Below, in pieces: positions 1 through 12,599 of a DNA stretch of 64,000 nucleotides. Position 1 is the stretch's first letter, and the number at the start of each line of letters is the position of its first letter. The position numbers and the translations under genes were made by a program. Origin of the DNA: Dermacentor variabilis (taxonomy: Eukaryota; Arthropoda; Arachnida; Ixodida; Ixodidae); the NCBI RefSeq assembly GCF_050947875.1, contig NC_134569.1, positions 37,928,277 through 37,992,276 on the forward strand, read 5' to 3'. The notes below the pieces were generated by a model. That model had not been told where the DNA came from, made no database searches, and worked only from the letters and a program-made list of their open reading frames with translations.

Positions 1-994
1 GTCGACAACAAAATGCGATCGTTGTGCAAAATTTGAGTACAAACAGTGCAGCTGTGAGTTCAAAATCTTTTTTTGAACACGCGCAGCCAACTATTCAAAG
101 CCCTGTATGTGTCTGCGAGGCTTGTGTTGGCTGGTAAGAGGCTTCGTCTAAAACGTGGATATGGCTACACAAATAACGCATTCTTAAAGTAAAATCTTCA
201 TAAAATGTTTCCATTCACGCATATTACATCTTCACTCACCTACAGTGCATGACCAAGCGAAGAAAAGCAAGAACAGACGACAAACTGTTTCAAAGTGAGC
301 GCAAATCTTGTCGTCTGTCCTCCAACTTTAGCGGCCCGCTCATACTTTTTACGCATCATATAACTCTACATGCAATAACAAGTTCTCATAGTTAAACAAA
401 ACATGTTTTTGTATAATAATAAAGTTAAAATAGCTTTTTACGGGATGTTTTAGTAGAAAATGAATCATTGTGACAGACAGAATGGTGCTTGCTAGGCGCG
501 TCTTCAAGGTGTCCTGGCTCTCCGAGAAAGATGCCAATCCAAAACCACAATATACCGGCATTCGCATGCATACCACAGCGCAGCAGCGCCAGATTTCCCT
601 CTAGGTAATATGGTGAGAAACTCTATGTGCACGGCTGCAGTGCATTCACTTCTCTCTTTCTCCGCGGCGCGGCACGCAGGCAGCCGCAGCTGTGCCTGGG
701 CCCCAATGTCGGCCGACGCGATCTCGGGTGTCATGCCCACGACTTGCCTGCGCGAGCCGCGCCACGCTGCGCCGCTACGCGCGGCGGTGCAATATATTTG
801 TGCATAGACTTCTCTCCCTGCGGCGCGCAGCGCGGGTTTGCAGCTGATCGTGCCCTCCGAGATCGCATTGACACAAGTGCGATCTCGGAGGCCAGGAGCC
901 GGCCGAGCCAAGCCGGCGCGGCGAAGTTCGCTTGCTTCCTCAATCACACCGCGAAGCACAGTGCTTTGTGTGACGTGCTGCTCGACTACGACAA
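1..994. other. Stretch with no recognisable gene; CpG-dense from about 610
   Basis: Positions 1-600 are AT-rich and hold nothing I recognise. From about 610 to 960 the sequence is GC- and CpG-rich and stays open in several frames on both strands, which is expected from composition and is not evidence of a gene. Two related blocks, near 645-700 and 805-860 (both 'cttctctc' followed by a gcggcgcg-rich stretch and a gcagctg motif), look like a diverged direct repeat of about 160 bp. Confidence 0.5.
855..890. repeat. Perfect 13-bp inverted repeat with a 10-nt loop
   Basis: The left arm CTCCGAGATCGCA (855-867) and the right arm TGCGATCTCGGAG (878-890) are exact reverse complements around a 10-nt loop. 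It lies in the CpG-rich block just upstream of a Tigger-like remnant. Its role is unknown. Confidence 0.85.
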
Positions 995-1302
995 GCTGTG
1001 TGGAAAGCGGAAGCGAAAGGCCGTCACAATGGAACAGAAGGCAGCTAACTAAAGGTTGTCGCCTCAGGTGCTAAGAAGTCGCGTGTTGCACAAGCCGAAG
1101 ATTCCTTTGTTCTTTTATTCATATTTCATCGCATGCGTGGCCGTGTAGCGGTTCCGCCGGCTGCAAAGCTCTATCCTTATTTCCATGTTTACATTGGGAA
1201 GATATTGCAGTAAATGACGATAATGGATATAACGAAGTAACGGATATAACGCAGTAATTTCGGCTCCTCTTTCAAATTCGTTATAACGAGGTTCGAGTGT
1301 AG
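995..1302 (+). mobile_element. Internally deleted Tigger/pogo-like DNA transposon remnant
   Basis: Two pieces suggest this call. At about 1003-1050 one frame reads CGKRKRKAVTMEQKAA and then stops, which resembles the start of the CENP-B-like DNA-binding domain of Tigger/pogo transposases (basic KRKRK followed by T-x-E-x-K). At about 1229-1302 there are repeated TATAACGAAGTAA-type units ending in cgttataacgaggttcgagt, which resembles the terminal region of Tigger-type elements. The rest of the transposase is missing. No matching left terminal repeat was found upstream, so the element is truncated as well as deleted. The family assignment is by recognition only. Confidence 0.42.
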
Positions 1303-3739
1303 TGAAGAAATGGTAAAGAAACTCAGCGTGATACATAAAGGACAAAGAAAAGAGCTGATTAACAAGAGAGAACAACACACGTGTTTGGCAACGTAACAAA
1401 ATCTATCTTAAAATATGCGTCTAGATAACATAATTTCAAGGTTCGCAACAAAGCGGAGGGTTTTGCAACATGGTTGTCACCTGATATATGTATAAAATAG
1501 GCCCCTGATATCTCAAGTGTCTTCTTATTTCTATACTTTGACTGTGCTTTTACAGACAACGTCAGTACTTTTCGTTCAACTATAAATTAGAAGAAGCGTG
1601 ACAATTCGAAGTAGCTTTGTGGTTTCCTTAGGCTGCTCACTTACGCGCGAGTACGGCAGATGTGCTACTCTGCAGTGGACGTGTAGCAGATGAGAAGCTA
1701 AGGATTTGATTCGGAAAGAAAGAAGTGTGACCGAAAAGTCGGTTTGCAGCGTTCCCCACCTGCATGGCGCGTCGCATCCGCCGAAGTCGACGGTAGACAT
1801 GATTAAATGTGCTTCTTATACAAAAAAGAAGCGAAAAAGAAAGTGCAACTGTGCACAAGAGGAACGTATACGTAAGGAGGAATACAATGACACCTTGGTA
1901 GCGTGAGGCCAAGGCGCAGTTTACATTATTCCCGTTTTCTGCGGAGAGGGCTTCATTGTTGAGAGAGGCTAGCGTTTGTATGACTACGTAGGAGAGCACT
2001 ACGCTTCTTTGAAATTAAATGTTTGCTGCAGTTAAATTTTTCTCTTTATCATCCGTGCCGGCTTCTCACTTTCTTTGTGTATACAATTTCTCCTAAATAG
2101 AAAAGCAATCCTCCTTGCACCAATATTTTGATTCCGTTAGGTTACGGCGTAAGAAGTGCGTGTTCATGGCGAAATATTAGTCTAGTCACAATTGCTTCTA
2201 TAAATGCTGCTAAAGATGAGCTACGGTAGCGTTGTGCCTAAGTCCCTTCCAAGCGTTCGTTGTTCGCAAAAAGTATAAAGAACAAAAGTGAAAAAAAAAA
2301 TACTACAGGTGCTTGAGTGGGCAGCGCGATGTGGATAACTCGTGCCAGCATGTATACTGAGTGCTACGGTCAGCGGTCTGCACCACGAATGTGCCGCACT
2401 TACAGCGCCGCGTAATGACTGATTCCACCTAGTGCGGCAGACGTTGTAGGAAGAGCGCGTTCGCGTTGCTAAGCCTTGCTGACTAAGCAGACGCCAGCTA
2501 GGGTTTCTGCAACGCCGCGCGGCTGCTGTGACAGAGGTTACCGACGCACGCGCTTCCCGCGATGCGCTCAGGCTCCTGGATGTGCTTGGGGACCGTGGAC
2601 TGCTCGTGGCGCCGCAGTCGTGGTCCGCGCCGATCCCGGAGCGAGGCGGACACCACAGCGCCGAGACACTCTCTCGGCACGCGGGTCTGCGCCGTCTCAG
2701 CGAAAAGCACAGCGACCGCGTTTGTCACGCGCTTAGCGTGGCCGCTGTGGCCAGCGAAGGGTCCGAGGCAGCGATCGATATTTCCTACGGCAGCGTGTGC
2801 AACATGAACTTCACCAACATTTACAGGTGAACCGGCGTGGGTAATTTGTACTACCTGTTGTTTGTTGCCGTTGTCAAGATTAGCACATATATTTATACCA
2901 ATGAAATACACAAAACGATGTAAAGAAGTTTGCGCACTCATGTGTAAGCACACAAAAGAATCTATCTACAAAAAATGGGAATTTGAAGACATCAGAATAC
3001 ACAAAGCTGGTTGCACTGACGTGATGAGATCTTAACCCTTTAAGGAATAACTAGCCTGTTCTCCTGGAACAAAAGAGCGCTTGCGCGAATACTGCTGCGT
3101 GATGTACACGCATGTTTGACGTGTTGAACAATGTCACGGCAGAAAGCTCTGTCCATGCTGGAATTGGCGCAAAACAATGTACAAGTGATCAAATAAACGA
3201 TAAAGAAAATACTCAAGTTTGTTTCTCCACACACCTGATGGAACTTAACTAAGAAGTGAACAATAAATTAGAATCCTAAATGAGGTATCACCATGAGGAT
3301 TGGTGCCACTATTCCTTCCAATTCTTGCGCCACTCACGCTTTCGAAGCGTATTGGGAGCTCGGCCATTTGATATTTGTGGCAAAACCTACTCCCGAAAGT
3401 TCGCTTATTGTGGCATGTTATCCACTTATTTTCTCGTACTAGCGTGCGATACGTTTTATGATCTCACCTGGCAAAAATGAACGCCGTGAGCGCAAAATAA
3501 AGGCGCTTGTTGGTGTTGCAACATTCTCATGAACGCGCGTGGCATTGTTTTCCACGACCATGACGGGGGCTTGAGCTCTTGTGAAGAAGGGCTGATGCTC
3601 AGATGATTCCATAGTTGTCATTCTACTTCCTACTTAAGTTGAAGTTTCGCCCGAAATTCGAAGCATTAGTAGCAATAGAAAAGCGTTTGAAAATTGCACA
3701 AAGTAAATTTCGTAGTTCTTTAGGTCATTTAAATTGCAT
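1303..3739. other. No recognisable gene
   Basis: Mostly AT-rich sequence. About 2470-2830 is CpG-rich and open on both strands without a family match. I see no RNA gene, transposon termini or repeats that I can support here. Confidence 0.5.
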
Positions 3740-4756
3740 CAAACATGAGATTGATAACTGAACAGGCATGGTGTCGCGCGCCCACAGACAAACAAAAGCA
3801 TATCTCGCAGCCACACAAACACGAAGCTCGCCGCTCCCAGTTAGTCAAACGAGTAAATAGGGAAAACCCACTACCAGACACTACGTATTATTATACGGAC
3901 GCTAGTCACTCGGAGGGTAGATGTCTAACTGCTGTAGTCGGCCCTGACTTCGAGCATGTAAACGCACACATAGGAGTCCCCGACCCATCCGACGCAGAGG
4001 CTCTTGCTATTCTCGAAGCAGTCACCCGGCCTCATCATCCTACTCAAGGCATCTTTATTCGCACTGATAGCCAAGATGCATGCCGCATGTTTCGCGACAA
4101 CCTGCTACCTGAGCATATGCACAGCCTACTTCAATGACACTTGCATGCACACCCTTAGCTCTGTGTTACCTTGCAGTGGATACCTGGGCACCAAGGCATA
4201 GGGGGGAACTCCCGAGCTCGTGAGCTCACCCACTTAGTTAGTTTTCCGGGTCCCCCGTGCCTATGGCCATCAAAATTTAACCCAAGGGAACACAGAAAGA
4301 CTTTGCACAAGGAGCGCACATCACTTTTAAAGGGACTTCGTGCCAATGCCGTTACCTTTATTACTCCTCCTGCTAACCTCTCGCGAGAAGACAGCGCTAT
4401 TCTCCGAAGACTTCAAACAAACTCAATAGTGACTCCTCTTTTCCGTCACTATATTCAAGGCCTACCTGGGCCACCAAAGTTCCCGAACTGCATGGTATAT
4501 CCGTCCATAGAGCATTGTCTATGGCATTGCCCTCACACTCAACCCAAACTGCAGTCAGCCCTCTCCACTATTCCCACTAACATCAAGCCACGGACATGGA
4601 CGGACTGGCTCACTACACCACTCCATGCAACTAACATTCTTCTGCCGGTGCTTATCCAGCACGTCAGAGACGTGTTGGGTGAGGACTTAGCTGACCGACC
4701 AGGGTTGAGTGCCTGACGCTGGTGTAAAAATAAAAGTTTTTTCTCTTTCTCTCGCT
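3740..4756 (+). mobile_element. 5'-truncated LINE fragment (RNase H to 3' end)
   Basis: Only the 3' part of a non-LTR retrotransposon remains: an RNase H domain, a C-terminal region and a 3' end. The end reads AATAAAAGTTTTTTCTCTT and then (CTCTC), almost the same as the 3' end of the younger minus-strand LINE at 13802-16446, read on its own strand. The C-terminal regions also align (LSREDSAILRRLQTNS here, LSTEDAVALRLIQTNT there). Both therefore belong to one broad family. Confidence 0.75.
3745..4716 (+). pseudogene. LINE ORF2 C-terminus: RNase H domain, frameshifted
   Basis: The first frame (3745-4137) carries RNase H motifs in order: YYYTDAS (first catalytic Asp), DAEALAI (Glu) and RTDSQDACR (Asp). 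It stops at 4137. A second frame takes up the domain from about 4171 with WIPGHQGIGGNSRARE, which supplies the conserved His and the following helix, and runs to 4716 through a region homologous to the C-terminus of the 13878-16520 protein. A small indel between 4137 and 4171 therefore breaks one ORF. No endonuclease or RT sequence precedes it. In intact elements this domain degrades RNA in the RNA-DNA hybrid made during target-primed reverse transcription. This copy is dead. Confidence 0.8.
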
Positions 4757-5490
4757 CGATAACCACAAGCACTAGCTGTCACAACGCTGGCGAGATAAGG
4801 AGCTCCGACAGCGGAGAGTGCGCGCGCTTGTTCCAAAGAGAGCGCTTTGTGATGGCGCTCGCGTCACCCTTTAAACTGTGCCACGTCTCCAGAGCTCAGA
4901 TTTCGCGACCTCCAACGCGGGAAGAAAGCGCGCATAAGGCTTGCACTCTCGCCCTTCGCCCTGGAGCCAGCAGCAGACTACCAACAGACGGCGCACGGGT
5001 CGCACATGTGCTCGGCCGCGTGGGAAACTACGACAGCGCTAGAGGTGTAGATGTCCGCTCTCCTCCTCTAACCCGGCCTTGGAGCAGCGCGCGCTCATCC
5101 CCCTTGTGCAGCGCGGTTAAGGTGTCCTCTGCCGTGAGACGGTTACTGCGATGCACTTTATCCAACTTCCCCTATTTCCATTAAGAATCTGTCCTCTGCC
5201 GTGAGACGGTTACTGCGATGCACTTTATCCAACTTTTCCCTATTTCCAGTAAGAATCTCCTTGCGCGCTCAATCACGTCACCTCCAACAGTGAATGCGCT
5301 GGAACATGGCGCGTATCAACCTATCACCCTTCTCAGCGCTCCCTCGCATGCTTGCCCTCGCTCCCTTAGCGCCTCGCAACCACATACGGTGCGCGGGGCA
5401 CTCATTCTTCACGCACTTGGGAACAGCACGGCGATGCTTACGGTGAAAGGGTACCTAAAGTGACCCTATAATTGTTATCGCAATAATAGC
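4757..5490. repeat. Dispersed repeat, second copy at 63430-63945
   Basis: Positions 4757-4825 (cgataaccacaagcac, ctgtcacaacg, then gcg-rich) match 63443-63510 with scattered differences. The far ends, about 5415-5490 and 63870-63945, also match (gaac-x-cacggc, then tataattg and caataa). The middles have diverged. The copies lie near opposite ends of the window in the same orientation. Class unknown; no terminal repeats or coding capacity were identified. Confidence 0.55.
5123..5256. repeat. 67-bp tandem duplication
   Basis: A unit starting tgtcctctgccgtgagac occurs at 5123 and again at 5190, with only a few differences near the unit ends. It is a simple recent tandem duplication inside the dispersed repeat copy. 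Confidence 0.9.
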
Positions 5491-6089
5491 GGTTTAATGT
5501 AGTGGGGAAAAGAAGTGCTGGCTCTACCGTAATCGAGAGTAGATGCAAGCATGAAATGGCTACCGGAAGCAGATTGGTTGCAGTAATGACGGCTATTCCT
5601 CCCAACCATCTCACAACCATCCGCAGCGCGCCGGACGCTGCCGGCCTGGTCACGCCGCGTGGCGCCATCTCTCAAAGGAGGCGGCGCAAAACCCGCGCCG
5701 CGGAATTGACGGACCGCCGGGGTTGAAAAGAGCAAAGGCAATCCTGTCTCAGCGTTATGAGATGACAATCGAGTGTATGAAATGGAGCCCTGTTTCTGCC
5801 TTTTGAACGTCGCTATTGGAAAGACAAATAAAACTTCAGTGTACTGGAAATTACAACTTGAGTGATATTGTGAACCAACATTAGATAGAACTTGGAAGCG
5901 ATATTTTTTGTAACTTGTTTGGGAAGTAACTAGCGTATGTAATGCGGTCCTGTACGAATGGTTGGAGGCGAGAGACTGCATCTTCTTAGGTTTTGACTGG
6001 TTGCCCGGATGATCGCGTTTTGTTCTTGCAACGGTACCCCTGCCTCAGGCCCTTGTTGATATCAACTTTCTCCTCGCTCCTCATCCCTT
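5491..6089. other. No recognisable gene
   Basis: AT-rich sequence with a short GC-rich patch (about 5625-5720). No coding or repeat signal that I can support. Confidence 0.5.
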
Positions 6090-6093
6090 CTCA

Positions 6094-7070
6094 TTAAACG
6101 AAAATGGCATTTTTTAGGTAAATCGCCCTCAAAAGCTGTAGACGATCTCCACTTAAGCCTTCTCCTTCCAGAATATCCCACAAAATGTTGCGGTCTACGT
6201 TGTAATACGCTCCTCTAATGTCTAAAAAGGCCACATATAACGGTCTGCTTTCTACTCTTGATATTTCAATACACTGAGTAAGAACAAATAAGTTAGCATC
6301 CAAACGCCTACCTACTTTGAAGTCATTCTGCAGTTCTCTCAAAATGCCATTATTACCTGCCCATGCGTGCAGCTTTAATTTGATTGCCTACATTGCTAGC
6401 CTGTATATTACCGATGTAATGGTCAACGGTATATATGAGTGAATTCTATCTTTCTCCCCCTTAACTTTATACATTAAGTTCATTTTACTTTGTCGCCAAC
6501 TATCTGGCATTCCTCTATCTTTTAAAGTTTTTTCCGCTGCTTCCACCAGAGCTCCCTTACTTTTTGTTCTAGTTCATTAATCAGCCCAACGGGAATTTCA
6601 TCTAGTCCTGTGGCTGTGCGCTTAGGAATTTTCTCTTCGGCTTTCTTTCAGTTGAAATTTGTCAGCACCAGCTCCTTTTCCATCTGGTTCTCTTTCACGC
6701 TCTTTTTTTCTGCAAATACAACCTCGTCATTGCTTTGGAAAGATTCGGCTGTTATTTTTCGGATGTAATTTTTTGCTGCGTCCCTTTCCAGTTTGTTTCC
6801 ATCTTTGTCTAGGATATGTTCTTGTATTGTTGTTGACTTTCTGCCTAATAATATTAATAATTTTATGGGGTTACAGAATATTCTGGGTGCGGCCTTCTTT
6901 TTCTCACGCATTTCTGACAACCAACGTTCACTTTCACCTTTTATCTTTGCTTGCAGCAGTATTTTAACCACAGATTTTACCCCCGCTACATTTCCCCTTT
7001 TGGCTACTTCATCCAGCGGAAACTGCACTTTCTTTGCCGGCCTGTGCTCTCAGGATGCTTTCTGTCATTC
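6094..7070 (-). pseudogene. LINE ORF2: linker and N-terminal RT, broken
   Basis: About 6648-7028 reads as the charged linker between endonuclease and RT (for example KIKGESERWLSEMREKKKAA). Positions 6350-6640 hold the RT start, with TATGLDEIP and a GEKDRIHSY block in fragments. At 6094-6342 the motif around RPLYVAFLDIRGAYYNVDR is the catalytic block A, with the usual AYDN changed to AYYN. Stops and shifts separate the pieces, and the sequence ends before blocks B to D, so no polymerase could be made. Confidence 0.75.
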
Positions 7071-7083
7071 GGCGATCGCTTCT

Positions 7084-7337
7084 AAAATTAAATTATGGGG
7101 TTTTACGTGCCAAAACTACTTTCTGATTATGAGGCACGCCGTAGTGGAAGACTCCGCCAATTTCGACCACTTGGGGTTCTTTAACGTGCACCTAAATCTA
7201 AGTACGCATGTGTTTTCGCATTTCACCTCCATCGAAATGCGACCGCCGTGGCCGGGATTCTATCCCGCGAACCCGTGCTCAGCAGCCCCTGCTGCATAGC
7301 CATAGCTCAGCATAGCCACTGAGGCACCACGGCGGGT
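7084..7337 (-). mobile_element. Tick tRNA-derived SINE (Ruka-like), with perfect TSD
   Basis: On the minus strand the head resembles a tRNA: TGCCTCAGTGGCTATG fits an A box, and GGGTTCGCGGGATAGAATCCC lies at the B-box position. The body follows, with 'acttagatttaggtgcacgttaaagaa', and then the AT-rich end ggcacgtaaaaccccataattt. The insert is flanked by an exact 13-bp duplication, GGCGATCGCTTCT, at 7071-7083 and 7338-7350, so both borders are defined. It interrupts the ORF2 linker of a minus-strand LINE and is therefore younger than that copy. Several related copies lie elsewhere in the window. Confidence 0.9.
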
Positions 7338-7350
7338 GGCGATCGCTTCT

Positions 7351-8290
7351 CGTATCTCCCTGTTCCACCAGCTTTTCGGTTTCTTTTTTCCTTTCCAATG
7401 AGCACGTTGTTTATCTTCCCCTATTCCTGTCGTTATTACACTTAGAAGCTCACTATAATTCCTCTCTTGGCCATTTGCCAAGCTCTTCCTCGACTCTTGT
7501 GACTATAATTGTTATTTGTTTAACGTTCAAATTTGGACTGACCATTTTGTACTCCTTGCTTTCTTTCTCTACTACATATCTGGCTCTCAAAATGATGCGT
7601 TTATGGTCACTCCCTGTGCTGCTATACCCTTCCTCGTTAATGACAATTTCTCTCAATTTATCATGAATTGCTTCTGCCATCTGACAGTTATCAATGGTCG
7701 ATTGCCGGTTTCCCACTTCCCACGTGGTCTGACTTTCACATTTAGGCCCTGTATTCGCGATAACGAGGTTATGTTGCTCGCAAAGATCTAGCATTGACTT
7801 CCCGTTGTTGTGAGTATAGCCATCTAGATCCTGTATCTGGGCATGCATGTCACCTAATAAGTTAATTTCGGCATCATTCCCGAAACCCTTAATATCAGAA
7901 CGTAGGCATTCTACAAACTCTTGATTCTTCTCTATGCAATTATTTCCGGTCTACAAATACGTTATTCCCAGCCAAGTTTTATTTCCACTCATTGTACCGG
8001 ATAACCAAAGAGGCTCTTGACATTTTGAATTTACTCTTTTCTATTTAGCTCCCTGATGCGTGAGCATTCGGACTCCCCATCCCTTTCCTTCCGACGTAGT
8101 TGGGTTGCACCCTTCCCAAACATAATCGTCAATCACTGGTGGCTCTTTTGAGTCTGTAAGGTGCATTTCTGAAACCGCATACACCCCCCTTTTGTTCTCT
8201 ATTTAGCTGCTCCTCAATCTCTGTCCACTTTTCCTTTCTTCTGCTGCCTTGCATGTTTACGTAGCCTATTGCTCGACGAGCTCTCTTTCT
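7351..8290 (-). pseudogene. LINE ORF2: apurinic-type endonuclease domain, broken
   Basis: Fragments in order on the minus strand are: about 8190-8050, SEMHLTDSKEPPVIDDYVWE (contains the catalytic Glu region); 7850-7960, QEFVECLRSDIKGFGNDAE followed by LLGDMHAQIQDLDGY, matching the GDxN block with Asn changed to His; 7600-7850, NRQSTIDNC and STGSDHKRIIL, matching the final SDH block. The linker continues at 7351-7480 (KKPKSWWNREIREA). In a live element the domain nicks the target DNA to prime reverse transcription. Several stops and shifts make this copy dead. Confidence 0.78.
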
Positions 8291-8396
8291 TGTTTTCCAC
8301 CTTTTTCTGTTATTGACGGCGATGCTATTCCGAGGTTCCCCTAGTAAACCTTCTCCATTACTACCTACCCTGACCTCCTAAGCCTCCGTGGGCCCC

Positions 8397-9470
8397 CTAA
8401 AAAATCAACAGCGCGACTAGCAAGTGGCCAGCCCGCTTCTCGTCCAGGCCTGTAATTGGAGTCTCATCTCGTTCAAAACCACCACACCTTCTCACTTCCC
8501 TGTTTACTTCGACAACCTCGAAACCTTTCTCTCGGCTCATTTTCCATATCGTATCATTAGCAGCCGCTACGGCTTTTTGTACGTGATTGTCACGTACAGA
8601 CACCTCCGGCACCGTGCAAACCACGATCTGCACCTGAGGCGACAGCTCGCGCAAGTTGTCTACCCCCTTCGCCAAGCGCTGGGCTAGTCCTGTCCCTTTC
8701 ATGTTTAGTACATCGTTTAGCCTACCTGCTACTATGGCAATGTTGCACACGTGGGCATATTCCGCGAGCTTCGCTTGTGTTCACTCCTTGACAGAACCCA
8801 GTGTCCGCTCGGAAATGTCCCTACGGCCACTCTTTTATCGCCTTTCATCCACTCCACAATTGCTTCTGAGCACCTAGCCAGGTTAGAGCCGCCGACGATA
8901 ATCACCATTTCACTCCCTCCTACTGCCGAGGACTCTTCCTGTTTCCTTTTGTCATCCTTTTCCGCGTGATTCGGACTTGACAAGGGGCATTGACCCCTGT
9001 GTTCCTGCTTTTTTTGTGTGGCGGCCTCAAGGCAGGTGTCTCTCTTTCCAGCTACCCCCTCCCCACGTTGCACGCATTCCACGTGCTTTGCTGACACTTC
9101 CTCTCCTGTCACGTCGGGAGACTGCGTTCTATTGTCACGATCATTGTTGTTCACAATGGCGGTCCTGTTCAGCTTTTCTCGGCTGCTTGAAGTCTTTTTT
9201 CTACCACCTCCCGTGCATTACGCTTCATAATTAGCTCATTTTAAAGCTCTTCGACCTGTTTGACAAGCTCATCCTGGAAAGCCTTGATTTTATTCAGCGT
9301 AGCATCGGCATCATAGTGTATGCCGATTGACTCGATTCCCTCTCCATTCTCTTCCGTCCCCTCGTCTGCCTTGAGGGACCCCCCGCACACTGCACGCTGT
9401 CCCGTCTTGCCATGTATTGCACGGCTTTCTCTAATGGAAAATATCGAAGCTTTCAGAGCAGGTGCCTTCT
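8397..9470 (-). pseudogene. LINE ORF1 with SGNH-hydrolase-like (esterase) domain, frameshifted
   Basis: About 9240-9420 encodes a short acidic and helical N-terminal region (GIHYDADATLNKIKAFQDEL). 8732-9154 encodes a hydrophilic linker and then MVIIVGGSNLARCSEAIVE, matching the GDSN-type block I of SGNH hydrolases but with GGSN in place of GDSN. A shift near 8750 moves the frame to 8397-8750, with IAIVAGRLNDVL (block III-like) and QVQIVVCTVPEV. Esterase-like ORF1 proteins are known from several LINE clades. The break near 8750 and the altered block I make this copy non-functional. Confidence 0.72.
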
Positions 9471-9480
9471 AGCAAAAGCC

Positions 9481-11090
<1,610 letters not shown>

Positions 11091-11584
11091 GGAGAGTTGA
11101 AGACCGCGCAGGGGCGTCTGCGTCAGCAGGCGTTTGGTGTATTGCGACACCACGTACCCGAGCACACGAGGGTTGGACCCTCCCGCGTCTAACCGTTCGC
11201 GACTTAGTGGTGTCAGGGGAAAAGGGCATCCTGGCGGTTGGGCCTATGCTGTCTGTTTGGACCTTTAAGGCCCCTCGGCGGAGGCAACAAACCCCTTTGG
11301 CCTCGACCTAATGTAGACGGCACTTTCGGACTGACCCATCCGGGGGAAATTGGTAGTTGCCATTTCCTAGCCTCCTCTCCAACCTTCGTCTTTCTCTCTC
11401 ACTTTTAATATTTCCTGTCTTTTCCACTCTTCTGCATTACTTCCGATATTCTAGGCAGCGAGGGTCAACCATATGTGAGTAGCTTACTTAGGTTATCTCA
11501 TATTCGGTTATATTAGTAACGTACAGCTGGCGTTTACAGTACCAGTTTCGCAGGTCCTGCAGCGTCCTTTATTAGGGCTGCGCG

Positions 11585-12398
11585 GTGGTTGGCTGGCGTT
11601 ACTGCCGAAAAATACACTCACTTAGGGCTTGTTCCTTCCCAGCACTACCTGATCGTACCCCGAAGAGGGGGCGCACCGATGAAGTCTTCGAGTTTTTCAG
11701 TCATCAAAAAGAATCCTTTCCCAGTTTCCATGTCATTCACTCTGAAAAACCAGACAAACCAGTGCGGACAATCTCACCATTCCTCGTTTCAGTCTCTTAC
11801 GAAAATTTTTGGTACACGTTAAAAGCATCCAGGATGGCAAGCGGTGATCTATTGGAGCTCCGCCACCAGAAACAATATGAAAAACTGTCCAAACTAGTGT
11901 CATTTGGACAGTTTGGACAGGCCAAGTAACGATAACCCCGCACTGTACTATAAATACCACCCGTGGCGTTGTCTTAGATGATGACCTGCTGGAGCTAACT
12001 GAAGATGAACTCCTGTAGGGCTTCATTAAGCAGGACGTCATCAACATTAAATGAATTAAGTTAAGGCGTGGTAAGGAAACACAGACGAAACACCTGGTAC
12101 TTTCAGCTCCAGTGATTTGCCCGAGTCCATTGAGGCCGGGTACACGCGGCTTCGTGTTATGTCATACGTGCCAAATTCTCGCCGATGTTTCAAATGCCAG
12201 CGTTTCCGACACAGTTCACACAGCTGCAGTCGAGGCCGCCAAACTTGTGCGAAATGCAGTGCTCATGAGCACACCTCTGAATCTTTTAAAAACGATCTGC
12301 ACTGTGTAAACTGTGACGGGCAGCACGCCGCATACTCGCGGTCGTGCCTATCCAAGAAAAAAGAAAAGAAAATTGTAACAATTAAAGTAAAGACGTAA
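11585..12398 (+). pseudogene. LINE ORF1 (gag-like) with CCHC zinc knuckles, frameshifted
   Basis: The N-terminal part (11650-11930) is basic and includes FHVIHSEKPDKPVRTISPFL. The middle (11960-12030) has an acidic run, DDDLLELTEDELL. The C-terminal part (12117-12398) has three cysteine clusters: CFKCQRFRHSSHSC fits C-x2-C-x4-H-x4-C, followed by CAKCSAHEH and CVNCDGQHAAYSRSC. Such knuckles bind element RNA in the ribonucleoprotein. At least three frameshifts or stops separate the parts. It lies directly upstream of the endonuclease of the same element. Confidence 0.78.
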
Positions 12399-12599
12399 GT
12401 TTCAAGAAGGCACGCAGGCGAGTGTCCTGCCTGCCCGAAGACACCTTTGCCGATGTGACGCGTCAGCGCTCAAGGAGCGGCGACAATCTCGCGATCGCTC
12501 CAAAAAAGAAAAACCTCGCGTCACGGCGCCTGGAAAGGGCCCGTAAGCTAATATCTGTACCTTAAACACACAACACAAAAAGCATTTACCATAATTGAG

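Larger units (their letters stand above)
6094..9480 (-). mobile_element. Decayed LINE with SGNH-type ORF1, endonuclease and partial RT
   Basis: Reading on the minus strand from about 9480 to 6094, the order is an ORF1 with an esterase-like domain, an endonuclease region, a linker and the N-terminal half of an RT. The copy ends inside the RT at 6094, before the YADD box, so its 3' end is missing. Each domain carries frameshifts or stops. A SINE sits inside the linker at 7084-7337. A large non-LTR family with this layout is common in tick genomes; I do not assign a clade. Confidence 0.75.

Noticed and set aside
504..1052. Overlapping GC-rich frames on both strands
   Set aside because: Low stop frequency in CpG-rich DNA; only the last 17 codons of one frame resemble a known domain (Tigger).
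2528..2830. CpG-rich open frame ending in ttacag/gtgaac, possibly a host exon with a splice donor
   Set aside because: Both strands are open because of composition, no acceptor or family match is visible, and a CAG/GTGA by chance is common.
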